From: G001797105 sp964528155 | GTDB lineage: Bacteria > Chloroflexota > Anaerolineae > Anaerolineales > E44-bin32 | Length of the DNA stretch: 24,327 nucleotides | Assembly (NCBI GenBank): GCA_964528155.1 | Contig: CAZGRL010000055.1 | Location: 1-24,327 of the forward strand | Direction of reading: 5' to 3' | Shown: in pieces, positions 24,298 to 24,327 of the stretch | How the letters are laid out: each line of letters starts with the position of its first letter | Numbering within the stretch: position 1 is the first letter of the stretch | Program-made: the position numbers and the translations under genes | Notes under the pieces: model-generated | Database searches by the model: none | What the model saw: only the letters and a program-made list of their open reading frames with translations | Told to the model about the DNA's origin: nothing

Positions 24298-24327
24298 GCT
24301 CCCCTGGCCTGCGGCCTGGGCAGGCAG

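Larger units (their letters stand above)
23811..24327. other. Structured intergenic region without a convincing protein gene
   Basis: These 517 bases hold only weak open frames on either strand, with no recognisable domain and no ribosome binding sites. Several strong inverted repeats occur (listed separately). A short motif GGCGTTCGACGGGGATG (24097-24113) resembles the conserved 5' segment of tmRNA. A short frame GCT...TAA (24189-24248) in the right relative position could be a tag, but its peptide does not end in the usual small hydrophobic residues. If it is an RNA gene, it would begin near 24085 and run beyond the right edge. Otherwise the region is a spacer upstream of the ABC operon. 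Confidence 0.5.

Noticed and set aside
1..24327. CRISPR arrays, insertion sequences, phage or defence genes
   Set aside because: No direct-repeat array, transposase, integrase or nuclease motif was seen on either strand.

Overview
The window looks like a chromosomal segment of an uncultured Chloroflexota bacterium, probably Anaerolineae-like. The grounds are a G+C-rich composition, long runs of large polytopic GT-C type membrane proteins of the kind typical of that phylum, a GldA/GldF/GldG/DUF4340 transporter module, and a Pro/Thr-rich 'PTSTPEPT' protein tail. The phylum assignment is an inference from gene content; no rRNA gene or other phylogenetic marker apart from the primary sigma factor is present.

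Positions 1-15337 (minus strand) carry nine consecutive genes for multi-spanning membrane proteins. They resemble lipid-phosphosugar dependent glycosyltransferases (GT39/PMT-like, GT87/DUF2029-like and related GT-C folds). Two more (15416-18260) lie on the plus strand, divergent from the rest. All eleven keep one or more acidic residues early in the protein, in or near the first extracytoplasmic loop where GT-C enzymes place their catalytic acid. The minus-strand block contains a three-gene unit (GT87-like, large GT-C, 'WYDE' GT39-like) that occurs twice: intact at 858-6300, and again at 8525-11754. In the second copy the middle gene survives only as a frameshifted 3' remnant (10160-about 10510). 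No cytoplasmic glycosyltransferases, flippases or polymerases are present, so the glycan or glycolipid these enzymes build cannot be named.

A double GC hairpin (18272-18319) separates the convergent glycosyltransferase operon from rpoD, the primary sigma factor (18350-19639, minus). Upstream lies a compact operon, transcribed leftward from a good sigma-70-type promoter at 23781-23810. It encodes an ABC ATPase (GldA-like), an ABC-2 permease (GldF-like), a GldG-like auxiliary protein and a DUF4340 protein, with overlaps or gaps of a few bases. The right end (23811-24327) has no convincing protein gene but is rich in strong inverted repeats. It contains a motif resembling the 5' end of tmRNA, which I report only as a candidate.

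The main points for a second look are the duplicated unit with its decayed middle gene, an apparently leaderless gene with a perfect TATAAT seven bases before its GTG start, a similar arrangement at rpoD, an approximately 80-residue hydrophilic insert inside one membrane enzyme, an orphan coding remnant at 11892-12199, and the structured right end.
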